Source: an uncultured Butyricicoccus sp. (GTDB lineage Bacteria; Bacillota; Clostridia; Oscillospirales; Butyricicoccaceae). From it: a stretch of 6,344 nt of DNA. The stretch's first letter is position 1; each line of letters opens with the position of its first letter. Below, in pieces: positions 1 through 5,731 of this stretch. The translations under genes were made by a program, and so were the position numbers. The notes under the pieces were generated by a model. It had not been told where the DNA came from. It saw only the letters and a list, made by a program, of their open reading frames with translations, and made no database searches. The stretch lies in the NCBI GenBank assembly GCA_900544475.1, contig UQVU01000106.1, forward strand, positions 1 to 6,344, in the 5' to 3' direction.

Positions 1-228
1 CGCGGCCAGCGGAAGATCAGGGGGAGTCGCAAGAGGGGGTATAAGAAACCGCAGGTGTCTTGTACCCCCTTTTGCAAGGAGCCGGCTGCCCTCCGGCAGC
101 ATCCCCCGTCCCCGGGATTGGGGACCTTCTCGCCTCCTGCGTCTATCGCCGCAGGAACGGCGGAACCGTTCGCCCTCTCCCTCGGAGGGAGAGAAAACGG
201 GCGTTCCTCTGAGTGCGTTCAGCGGAAT
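1..228. other. Gene-free trailer of the operon, rich in hairpins
   Basis: No supported coding region is seen on either strand. Besides the large palindrome at 29-75, perfect stems occur at 85-100 (GCTGCC/GGCAGC), 108-125 (GTCCCC/GGGGAC), 135-156 (TCCTGC/GCAGGA) and 175-193 (CTCTCCCT/AGGGAGAG, with possible CGCC/GGCG closure at 171-203). None is followed by a U-run in the operon's direction, so no classical terminator for the ParC-like gene can be named. The string of palindromes resembles the compound intergenic repeats common in gut Clostridia; that comparison is from memory. Confidence 0.5.
29..75. repeat. 47-base multi-tier palindrome, possible weak bidirectional terminator
   Basis: GCAAGAGGGGGTA (29-41) pairs with TACCCCCTTTTGC (63-75) over 13 bp with one G-T. 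After a 1x1 mismatch AAGA pairs with TCTT (43-46/58-61), and after a second 1x1 mismatch ACC pairs with GGT (48-50/54-56) around loop GCA. A G5/C5 core flanked by A- and T-rich arms is the layout of bidirectional terminators, but the tails (TTTT, or TCTT on the minus strand) are short. It may end or protect the operon transcript. Confidence 0.5.
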
Positions 229-2430
229 TTACTCAAATTTCAGCTGATCTTCGGTCAGCAGCGCGCCGATCGACGGAATGCTGCGGCAGCGGTACCGCGC
301 CTCGTCCAGCAGATTCGCCTCCGCCGTCAGGCAGGCGCGGGTGACTGTGTGCTTGCCGCGCAGCACCATGGTCTGCACGCCCTGCGTCGAGCGCGTCGCC
401 TTGATGTCGAGCATTCCCGCGCGGAAGGTCAGTGCGCGGTTCGCGGTCGAGAACATGGTGATTTCGGTTTCGTCATCGACCGGGAAGAAGAAGCCGACCG
501 CAGGCGACTTATCCGAGTAAGCGCCGGTCAGGCGGCGGCGGTTGGTCTTGGTTTCGAACGACTCCATCAAGAAGCGTGCCGCCTTGCCGTTGCGGAAAGC
601 AACGATCATGCTGCCCTTGTAGTCGCCCGGAAGCAGCGCGTAAACCGGCGTTTCGCCCTCGTCCATGCCGAGCTTTGCCGGCAGGTAGTCGCCCAGAACG
701 GACGCCTTGCTGTCGTCAAAGTCGTACAGCCGCGCCTTGTACGCCTGCTGCATATTGGTGAAGAAGATGATTTCGCTCTTGTTGGTCGCTTCGAGGTTCC
801 AGACGACCTCATCGCCCTCCTTGAGCTTGTGGTCCTGCGACATACGCCACGACTGCGGCGTAATCTTCTTGAAGTAGCCCTCGCGCGTCATGAACAGCTG
901 CACCGGGTAGTCCTCGATATGGTCCTCCTCGGCGAACTCGGTCACCTTGTCCGCCGTCACGATGCGCGTTCTGCGCTCGCACGGGTACTTCTTGATGACC
1001 TGTTCGAGCTCTTTTACGATGATATTGCGGATTTTCGCCTTGGATTTTACGATTTCCTCCAGCTTTGCAATCTCGTTTTCGAGCGCTTCGGTCTCCTGCG
1101 TGCGCTTCAGGATATATTCCTTATTGATGTTGCGCAGACGGATGTCAGCGATGTATTCCGCCTGAATCTGGTCGATGTCGAAGCCGCGCATCAGGTTCGG
1201 GATAACCTCGGCGTCCTCCTCGGTGCCGCGGATGATGGCGATGGCCTTGTCGATGTCGAGCAGGATCTTGCGCAGGCCGAGCAGCAGATGCAGCTTGTCC
1301 TTCTTCTTGCCAAGCTCGAAGAACACGCGGCGGCGGACGCATTCCGTGCGCCACGAGGTCCACTCTTCGAGAATCTGCGACACGCCGAGCACGCACGGCA
1401 TACCGCCGATGAGGACATTGAAGTTGCAGGAGAAGCTGTCCTGAAGCGAGGTCATTTTCATCAGCCGCGCCATCAGCTTCTCCGGGTCGGTGCCGCGCTT
1501 GAGGTCGATGGCGATTTTGAGGCCGGAAAGGTCGGTTTCGTCGCGGACGTCCGCGATTTCGCGCACCTTGCCGGTCTTGACAAGCTCCGCGATTTTGTCG
1601 ATGATGGCTTCAATCGTGGTCGTATACGGGATTTCCGTAACCTCGATGAGGTTTTCCTTTTTGTCGTACTGCCACTTGGCGCGAACCTTGAACGAGCCGC
1701 GGCCGGTGGCGTAAATCGAGCGCATTTCGTTTTCGTCGAAAATCAGCTCGCCGCCGGTCGTGAAGTCGGGCGCGGGCAGCGTCGAAAGAATGTCGTGCTC
1801 CGGGTTTTTGATGCACTCGATGGCCGTGCGGCAGACTTCACCGAGGTTGAAGCCGCAGAAGTTGGACGCCATGCCGACCGCGATGCCGGTGTTCGCGGAA
1901 ACAAGGATATTCGGGAAGGTCGTGGGCAGCAGGGTCGGCTCTTTCATCTCGCCGTCGTAGTTGTCCACGAAATCCACCGCGTCCGTGTCGATGTCGCGGA
2001 ACAGCTCAGCGCAGATGCCGTCGAGCTTGGCCTCGGTGTATCGCGGCGCGGCGAACGCCATATCGCGCGAATAGACCTTACCGAAGTTGCCCTTGGAGTC
2101 CACGAACGGCGTCAAAAGCGCCTCGTTGCCGCGCGTCAGGCGCACCATGGTTTCGTAGATGGCGGCGTCGCCGTGCGGATTGAGCTTCATGGTCTGGCCG
2201 ACGATATTCGCGGATTTGGTGCGGTTGCCGTTCAGCAGACCCATTTTATACATGGTATAGAGCAGCTTGCGGTGGGACGGCTTGAAGCCGTCGATCTCCG
2301 GAATGGCGCGCGACACGATAACGCTCATGGCGTAGGGCATATAGTTCTCGCGCAGCGTGTCCGTGATGCGCTGGTCTACCGAAGGATGCTCTTTATATAC
2401 TTTCGGTTCATCGTTTTTCTTTTTTGCCAT
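229..2430 (-). CDS. parC: Type IIA DNA topoisomerase subunit A, topoisomerase IV (ParC)-like, divergent clostridial type
   Basis: This 733-residue protein is the DNA-cleaving and rejoining subunit of a type IIA topoisomerase; it acts with the ParE-like subunit of the same operon. Visible in order: the N-terminal winged-helix region with AMSVIVSRAIPEIDGFKPSHRKLLY (about 34-58, first residues quoted), the DNA-gate motif NPHGDAAIYETMVRL (84-98), catalytic Tyr131 in RYTEAKL (130-136) next to Arg130, the tower region with TGIAVGMASN (181-190; Ile183 matches the DNA-intercalating Ile), the C-gate coiled coil (about 441-482) and a beta-pinwheel C-terminal domain (about 487-733). No QRRGGKG-type GyrA box is present, so I favour a topoisomerase IV-like activity over gyrase, although automatic pipelines may name it gyrA. 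The quinolone-binding Ser and Asp of E. coli GyrA (83, 87) are Ala89 and Glu93, and His78 is Asn84. The start is fixed by AGGAGA seven bases upstream and an in-frame TAA directly before the ATG. It ends with TAA and is the last gene of the operon. Confidence 0.95.
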   Translation of the reverse strand: MAKKKNDEPKVYKEHPSVDQRITDTLRENYMPYAMSVIVSRAIPEIDGFKPSHRKLLYTMYKMGLLNGNRTKSANIVGQTMKLNPHGDAAIYETMVRLTRGNEALLTPFVDSKGNFGKVYSRDMAFAAPRYTEAKLDGICAELFRDIDTDAVDFVDNYDGEMKEPTLLPTTFPNILVSANTGIAVGMASNFCGFNLGEVCRTAIECIKNPEHDILSTLPAPDFTTGGELIFDENEMRSIYATGRGSFKVRAKWQYDKKENLIEVTEIPYTTTIEAIIDKIAELVKTGKVREIADVRDETDLSGLKIAIDLKRGTDPEKLMARLMKMTSLQDSFSCNFNVLIGGMPCVLGVSQILEEWTSWRTECVRRRVFFELGKKKDKLHLLLGLRKILLDIDKAIAIIRGTEEDAEVIPNLMRGFDIDQIQAEYIADIRLRNINKEYILKRTQETEALENEIAKLEEIVKSKAKIRNIIVKELEQVIKKYPCERRTRIVTADKVTEFAEEDHIEDYPVQLFMTREGYFKKITPQSWRMSQDHKLKEGDEVVWNLEATNKSEIIFFTNMQQAYKARLYDFDDSKASVLGDYLPAKLGMDEGETPVYALLPGDYKGSMIVAFRNGKAARFLMESFETKTNRRRLTGAYSDKSPAVGFFFPVDDETEITMFSTANRALTFRAGMLDIKATRSTQGVQTMVLRGKHTVTRACLTAEANLLDEARYRCRSIPSIGALLTEDQLKFE

Positions 2431-2437
2431 TTATAAA

Positions 2438-2443
2438 TCTCCT
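2438..2443 (-). promoter_or_regulatory. Ribosome binding site of the ParC-like gene
   Basis: AGGAGA lies seven bases before the ATG at 2430, in the 15-base gap that begins right after the TGA stop of the acyltransferase gene (2446-2448). The site is close to the consensus and only a few bases from the preceding stop, so translational coupling to the acyltransferase is possible, but independent initiation is well supported. Confidence 0.85.
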
Positions 2444-2445
2444 GT

Positions 2446-3441
2446 TCAGGATCGTGTTTTCCGGCGTGCGCCGCCGAGCAGCGTGCCGAAAGGCAGGAAG
2501 GACAGCAGCACCGCCGCAGCGAGGCCGCCGCCGAACCCCAGCAGATACATCTGCGACAGGCGCAGATAGATAACGGGCGGATGATGGGTCGTCCATGCGT
2601 TCCACAGGCGCAGCACCATCGGATGGACAAGATAAAGCCCGAAGGAATGCCGGGCGATAAAGCGCACCGGCGCGGGAAGCGTTTGCGTGCGGCTGCACAG
2701 CGTCCACAGCAGAAGTCCCGTCGTAAAGACATACAGCACGAGATCGGGGCGCAGCGAGGACGGCGCGAGCGAGGGAAAGAAATGTGCGGTCAGCAGAACG
2801 CACGCCGCCGACAGCAGCCAGAGCGGCAAGCTCAAACGCAGCGGACAGTGCTGCCAGCCGTCATGCAGCCGCAGCCAGATGCCGCCGGTGTAGAAAATCA
2901 CCCAGCTGAGGAAATACCGCGCAGGCGGCAGCGGCGAGTAAAACGTGAGATAGCCGTTCACCGCACACGCGATCAGTCCCTGCATCGCAAATGTCACGGC
3001 GGCGGAAAGCACCATCGTGCACGCTGGGTGCCGGTGCATGGCTGCGCAGAACAGGTCGGACAGCAGGATAAACTGCACGAGCACGAAAATGTAGTACAGA
3101 TGCACGTAGGCGCCGCCCGTCAGCAGGTCGCGCAGCGGATGCTCATGCGGCGTGCCGAGAACAAAATCGAGCGCCAGATAGGCCGCCGACCAGATGAAAT
3201 ACGGTATCAGTACGCGCGAAAGCCTGCGGCGTACCGCTTTGAGGCCCTGCCGTTCGAATTTTCCCTCCGCGAGTGCGCCCGCGTGGCCGAAGCCGGTCAG
3301 CACCAGAAACAGCGGCACCGCGAAGCGCGACAGCTGATTCCAGACGAGCGCTGCGTCCGATGTCTGCCCCGCCGAGGCGTGTATCATCACAACGGCAAGC
3401 GCTGCCGCGGCTCTCAGGCCGTCCATTTGCCGAAACCGCAT
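2446..3441 (-). CDS. Membrane acyltransferase, acyltransferase-3 (OafA/WecH-like) family
   Basis: The 331-residue polytopic membrane protein has the acyltransferase-3 pattern: MDGLRAAAALAVVMIHASA at 6-24 with the presumed active-site His21, then RFAVPLFLVLTGF (39-51), the basic loop VRRRLSRVLIPYFIW (70-84), LYYIFVLVQFILL (115-127) and HSFGLYLVHPMVL (265-277). About ten hydrophobic segments can be read: roughly 8-22, 38-56, 77-95, 111-131, 141-163, 174-192, 204-222, 231-250, 262-280 and 296-318. Family members move acetyl or other acyl groups across the membrane onto surface glycans, peptidoglycan or lipids; the acceptor cannot be told from sequence. Length is normal for the family, with no fused SGNH domain. 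It sits 41 bases after the ParE-like gene and 15 before the ParC-like gene, an odd place for an envelope enzyme. The start has AGGGGGG just upstream and an in-frame TAA two codons before the ATG. It ends with TGA. GC-rich codon use resembles its neighbours. Confidence 0.92.
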   Translation of the reverse strand: MRFRQMDGLRAAAALAVVMIHASAGQTSDAALVWNQLSRFAVPLFLVLTGFGHAGALAEGKFERQGLKAVRRRLSRVLIPYFIWSAAYLALDFVLGTPHEHPLRDLLTGGAYVHLYYIFVLVQFILLSDLFCAAMHRHPACTMVLSAAVTFAMQGLIACAVNGYLTFYSPLPPARYFLSWVIFYTGGIWLRLHDGWQHCPLRLSLPLWLLSAACVLLTAHFFPSLAPSSLRPDLVLYVFTTGLLLWTLCSRTQTLPAPVRFIARHSFGLYLVHPMVLRLWNAWTTHHPPVIYLRLSQMYLLGFGGGLAAAVLLSFLPFGTLLGGARRKTRS

Positions 3442-3461
3442 ATTTTACCCCCCTGTAAAAT
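3442..3461 (-). promoter_or_regulatory. Ribosome binding site presented in a hairpin loop, acyltransferase gene
   Basis: On the minus strand ATTTTAC and GTAAAAT form a 7-bp perfect inverted repeat whose six-base loop is AGGGGG. The Shine-Dalgarno run (AGGGGGG, 3448-3454) therefore sits in the loop and at the edge of the stem, with the start codon directly after the stem (3439-3441). The stem is mostly A-U, so it should be weak and could be melted by ribosomes, temperature or a pairing RNA. The inverted repeat is seen directly; any control by it is inference. Confidence 0.6.
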
Positions 3462-3482
3462 GCTTTTGCGTTTTCTTCCTGC

Positions 3483-5480
3483 TCAGCTGATGTCAGCCAG
3501 TTCGAGGTAGTCCACGCCGTGCTCGGCGATGTACTCCTTGCGTCCGGAAAGGTTGTCGCCGAGCAGCAGGTCGAACATTTCGCTCGTTGCGGCGGCGTCG
3601 TCCGGCGTGATGCGGATGAGGCGGCGCGTTTCCGGGTTCATCGTGGTTTCCCACATCATGTCCGCCTGGTTCTCGCCAAGACCCTTGGAGCGCTGGATGA
3701 GGATTTTCTTGCCCTCCAGCTTTTTGAGGATAGCCGCCTTTTCGGTTTCGTCGAAGGCGAAATAGCTCTTGTCGCGATAGGTGATCTCGTAGAGCGGCGA
3801 CTCCGCGATATAGACGTAGCCAAGCTCGATGAGCGTCGGGACCAGACGGTACAGCATGGTCAGGATAAGCGTGCGGATCTGGAAGCCGTCCACATCGGCA
3901 TCGGTGCAGATGATGATGCGGTGCCAGCGCAGATTTTCGAGGTCGAACGCGGACAAATCCTTCGCCGCCTTGCCGCGCACCTCGATGCCGCAGCCGAGGA
4001 CCTTGAGCAGGTCGGTGATGATGTCGCTCTTGAAAATCTTGTCGTAGTCCGCCTTGAGGCAGTTCAGAATTTTGCCGCGCACCGGCATGATGGCCTGAAA
4101 TTCGCTGTCGCGGCCCTGCTTGACCGAGCCGAGCGCGGAGTCGCCCTCCACGATGTACAGCTCGCGGCGCGTGACGTCCTTCGTGCGGCAGTCTACGAAC
4201 TTCTGCACGCGGTTTGCGAGGTCGATGTTGCCGGAGAGCTTCTTTTTGATGTTCAGACGCGCCTTTTCCGCCTGTTCGCGGCTGCGCTTGTTGATGAGGA
4301 TCTGCTCGGCGATCTTGTCGGCCTCGGCCTTATTCTCGATGAAGTAGATTTCGAGTCCTTCTTTCAGGAACTCGGTCATGGCCTCCTGAATGAAGCGGTT
4401 GGTGATGGCCTTTTTGGTCTGGTTCTCGTAGGAGGTCTGGGTCGAGAAGCAGTTGGTCACGAGCACAAGGCTGTCGAAAATGTCCTGATAGGTGACCTTG
4501 CTCTCGCTCTTGTTGTACTTGTTGTTCTGCTTGAGGTAGGCGTCGATAGCGGACACGAACGCCGAACGTACCGCCTTGTCGGGTGCGCCGCCGTGCTCGA
4601 GCCACGACGAGTTGTGGTAATACTCGATGCGGGACACCGCCGAGGAGAAGCAGAACGCGCAGGACAGCTTGACCTTGTACTCAGACTTGTCCGCGCGGTC
4701 GCGGCCGCGGCGCTCGCCTTCGAGAAACTGCACCGAGGTCAGCGGCGTTTCGCCCGCCAACTCGGTCACGTAGTCCACGATGCCGTTCTGGTAAAGGAAC
4801 TCGGTATTCTCGAATTTGCTGCCGCTCACCTGATTTTTGAGCACGAACTTGATGTGGCTGTTGACGACCGCCTGACGCTTGAGCGTGTCGAGGTAATAGT
4901 CCACCGGGATATTGATGTCGGTAAAAACCTCAAGGTCGAGCTTCCAGCGAATAGTCGTGCCGGTTTTCTTCGCGTTTGTCGGCTTTTTCGTGAAGCCTTC
5001 CTTGGTTCCGGTCTTGTTTACGCCCTTTTCGAAGTGCAGACCGTACTCGAACCCGTCGCGCACGATGGTGACGTCCATATATTCGGAGGAATACTGGGTC
5101 GCGCAGGTGCCGAGGCCGTTCAGACCGAGCGAGAACTCATAGTTTTCGCCGGTGTCGTTTTTGTATTTGCCGCCGGCGTACAGCTCGCAGAACACGAGCT
5201 CCCAGTTGTAGCGCTGCTCCTTTTCGTTCCATTCGACCGGAATGCCGCGGCCGTGGTCGGCGACTTCGATCGAACCGTCCGCATAGCGGGTGGTGACGAT
5301 TTCGGTGCCGAAGCCCTCGCGCGCCTCATCGATCGAGTTGGAGAGAATTTCGAACACCGCGTGCTCGCAGCCCTCCAGACCGTCCGAACCGAAAATAACG
5401 CCCGGGCGCTTGCGCACACGGTCGGCGCCCTTGAGGGCGGATATGCTTTCGTTGCCGTAAGACGGCTTTGCTTTGCTCAT
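3483..5480 (-). CDS. parE: Type IIA DNA topoisomerase subunit B, topoisomerase IV (ParE)-like, divergent clostridial type
   Basis: This 665-residue protein is the ATPase and TOPRIM subunit; ATP binding closes the N-gate and drives strand passage through the ParC-like partner. The GHKL ATPase domain shows VRKRPG (22-27), the catalytic base Glu44 with Asn48 in FEILSNSIDEA, DHGRGIPV (75-82) with adenine-contacting Asp75, Arg141 (equivalent to aminocoumarin-binding Arg136 of E. coli GyrB), TGT (173-175) and the transducer lysine in QTK (354-356). The glycine-rich ATP lid is altered: SLGLNGLG (117-124) instead of SGGLHGVG. The TOPRIM domain has EGDSALGS (445-452; usually EGDSAGGS) with Glu445, PVRGKILN (466-473), and metal-binding DADVDG (527-532). 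The tail motif KGLGE (599-603) is followed by MMWETTMNPETRRL. Catalytic residues are intact, so the enzyme should be active. The domain layout is the short Gram-positive one without the large enterobacterial GyrB insert. First gene of the operon; in-frame TAA two codons before the ATG; ends with TGA. Confidence 0.95.
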   Translation of the reverse strand: MSKAKPSYGNESISALKGADRVRKRPGVIFGSDGLEGCEHAVFEILSNSIDEAREGFGTEIVTTRYADGSIEVADHGRGIPVEWNEKEQRYNWELVFCELYAGGKYKNDTGENYEFSLGLNGLGTCATQYSSEYMDVTIVRDGFEYGLHFEKGVNKTGTKEGFTKKPTNAKKTGTTIRWKLDLEVFTDINIPVDYYLDTLKRQAVVNSHIKFVLKNQVSGSKFENTEFLYQNGIVDYVTELAGETPLTSVQFLEGERRGRDRADKSEYKVKLSCAFCFSSAVSRIEYYHNSSWLEHGGAPDKAVRSAFVSAIDAYLKQNNKYNKSESKVTYQDIFDSLVLVTNCFSTQTSYENQTKKAITNRFIQEAMTEFLKEGLEIYFIENKAEADKIAEQILINKRSREQAEKARLNIKKKLSGNIDLANRVQKFVDCRTKDVTRRELYIVEGDSALGSVKQGRDSEFQAIMPVRGKILNCLKADYDKIFKSDIITDLLKVLGCGIEVRGKAAKDLSAFDLENLRWHRIIICTDADVDGFQIRTLILTMLYRLVPTLIELGYVYIAESPLYEITYRDKSYFAFDETEKAAILKKLEGKKILIQRSKGLGENQADMMWETTMNPETRRLIRITPDDAAATSEMFDLLLGDNLSGRKEYIAEHGVDYLELADIS

Positions 5481-5491
5481 ATATTACTTAA

Positions 5492-5496
5492 CCCCT
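5492..5496 (-). promoter_or_regulatory. Ribosome binding site of the ParE-like gene
   Basis: AGGGG lies 11 bases before the ATG at 5480. The spacing is longer than the usual 6-9, which may lower initiation, but no better site or upstream in-frame start exists. Confidence 0.65.
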
Positions 5497-5519
5497 GTAT
5501 TTCTGAAGTTCTGAAATCC

Positions 5520-5568
5520 ATAAATAGCTGTCGCGAAACCACTGTTTCACCGGCAAACTGCTATTTAT
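5520..5568. repeat. 9-bp inverted repeat overlapping the proximal operon promoter
   Basis: ATAAATAGC (5520-5528) and GCTATTTAT (5560-5568) are perfect reverse complements separated by 31 bases. A second small stem, GAAAC/GTTTC (5535-5539/5544-5548), is nested inside. The right arm overlaps the P2 -10 box and the likely start point; the left arm lies about 35 bases into the transcript. It could be a two-site operator at DNA level, or a stem in the longer P1 transcript. No regulator is evident. Confidence 0.55.
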
Positions 5569-5595
5569 TATACGCTGTTTTCGCGCTTTTTGCAA
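5567..5595 (-). promoter_or_regulatory. Proximal sigma-A promoter (P2) of the topoisomerase operon
   Basis: Minus-strand TTGCAA (5590-5595), a 17-base spacer, then a perfect TATAAT (5567-5572). The expected start is near 5561, giving a leader of about 80 nt before the ParE-like gene. Confidence 0.8.
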
Positions 5596-5613
5596 CATTT
5601 ATTCTGTTCATGC

Positions 5614-5663
5614 CCCGTAAGCGCCGAAAAACGGGCGAGCGATACACTGTTATGCCGCAGTGT
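5614..5663 (-). other. Structured leader of the distal operon transcript
   Basis: RNA from P1 would carry two small stems here: ACACTG/CAGTGT (5644-5649/5658-5663) and CCCGT/ACGGG (5614-5618/5631-5635). Neither is followed by a U-run, so they do not look like an attenuator. No known riboswitch motif is recognised. Confidence 0.35.
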
Positions 5664-5673
5664 CCGCGTATTC

Positions 5674-5701
5674 ATTATAGCACAAATGTTCGTGTTTTCA
5701 A
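5674..5701 (-). promoter_or_regulatory. Distal sigma-A promoter (P1) of the topoisomerase operon
   Basis: Minus-strand TTGAAA (5696-5701), a 16-base spacer and a perfect TATAAT (5674-5679). It lies immediately after the terminator of the upstream small RNA and would give a leader of about 187 nt that runs through P2. Confidence 0.7.
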
Positions 5702-5704
5702 GGC

Positions 5705-5731
5705 AAAAAATAACGCACCATCTCTGGTGCG
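5705..5731 (-). terminator. Intrinsic terminator of the upstream small RNA unit
   Basis: On the minus strand CGCACCA and TGGTGCG (5725-5731/5714-5720) form a perfect 7-bp stem with loop GAGA, followed by TTATTTTTT (5713 down to 5705). This is a textbook intrinsic terminator and separates the small RNA from the operon promoters. Confidence 0.88.

Noticed and set aside
171..203. Intrinsic terminator for the ParC-like gene
   Set aside because: The stem is strong, but in the minus direction it is followed by GGCGAACGG rather than a U-run; the TTTT lies before the stem.
55..2436. Very long open frame on the plus strand (793 codons)
   Set aside because: It is antisense to the ParC-like gene, whose motifs are unmistakable. 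Long antisense frames are common in GC-rich genes; the translation is Arg/Ala/Val/Leu-rich, without motifs or a ribosome binding site.
2581..3510. 309-codon plus-strand frame opposite the acyltransferase
   Set aside because: The minus strand encodes a clear acyltransferase-3 protein; the plus frame is Arg/Gln-rich and has no recognisable domain.
229..5480. Canonical gyrA and gyrB
   Set aside because: The A subunit has no GyrA box, and the B subunit has an altered ATP lid and TOPRIM motif; a topoisomerase IV-like pair fits better, though the name stays uncertain without the rest of the genome.
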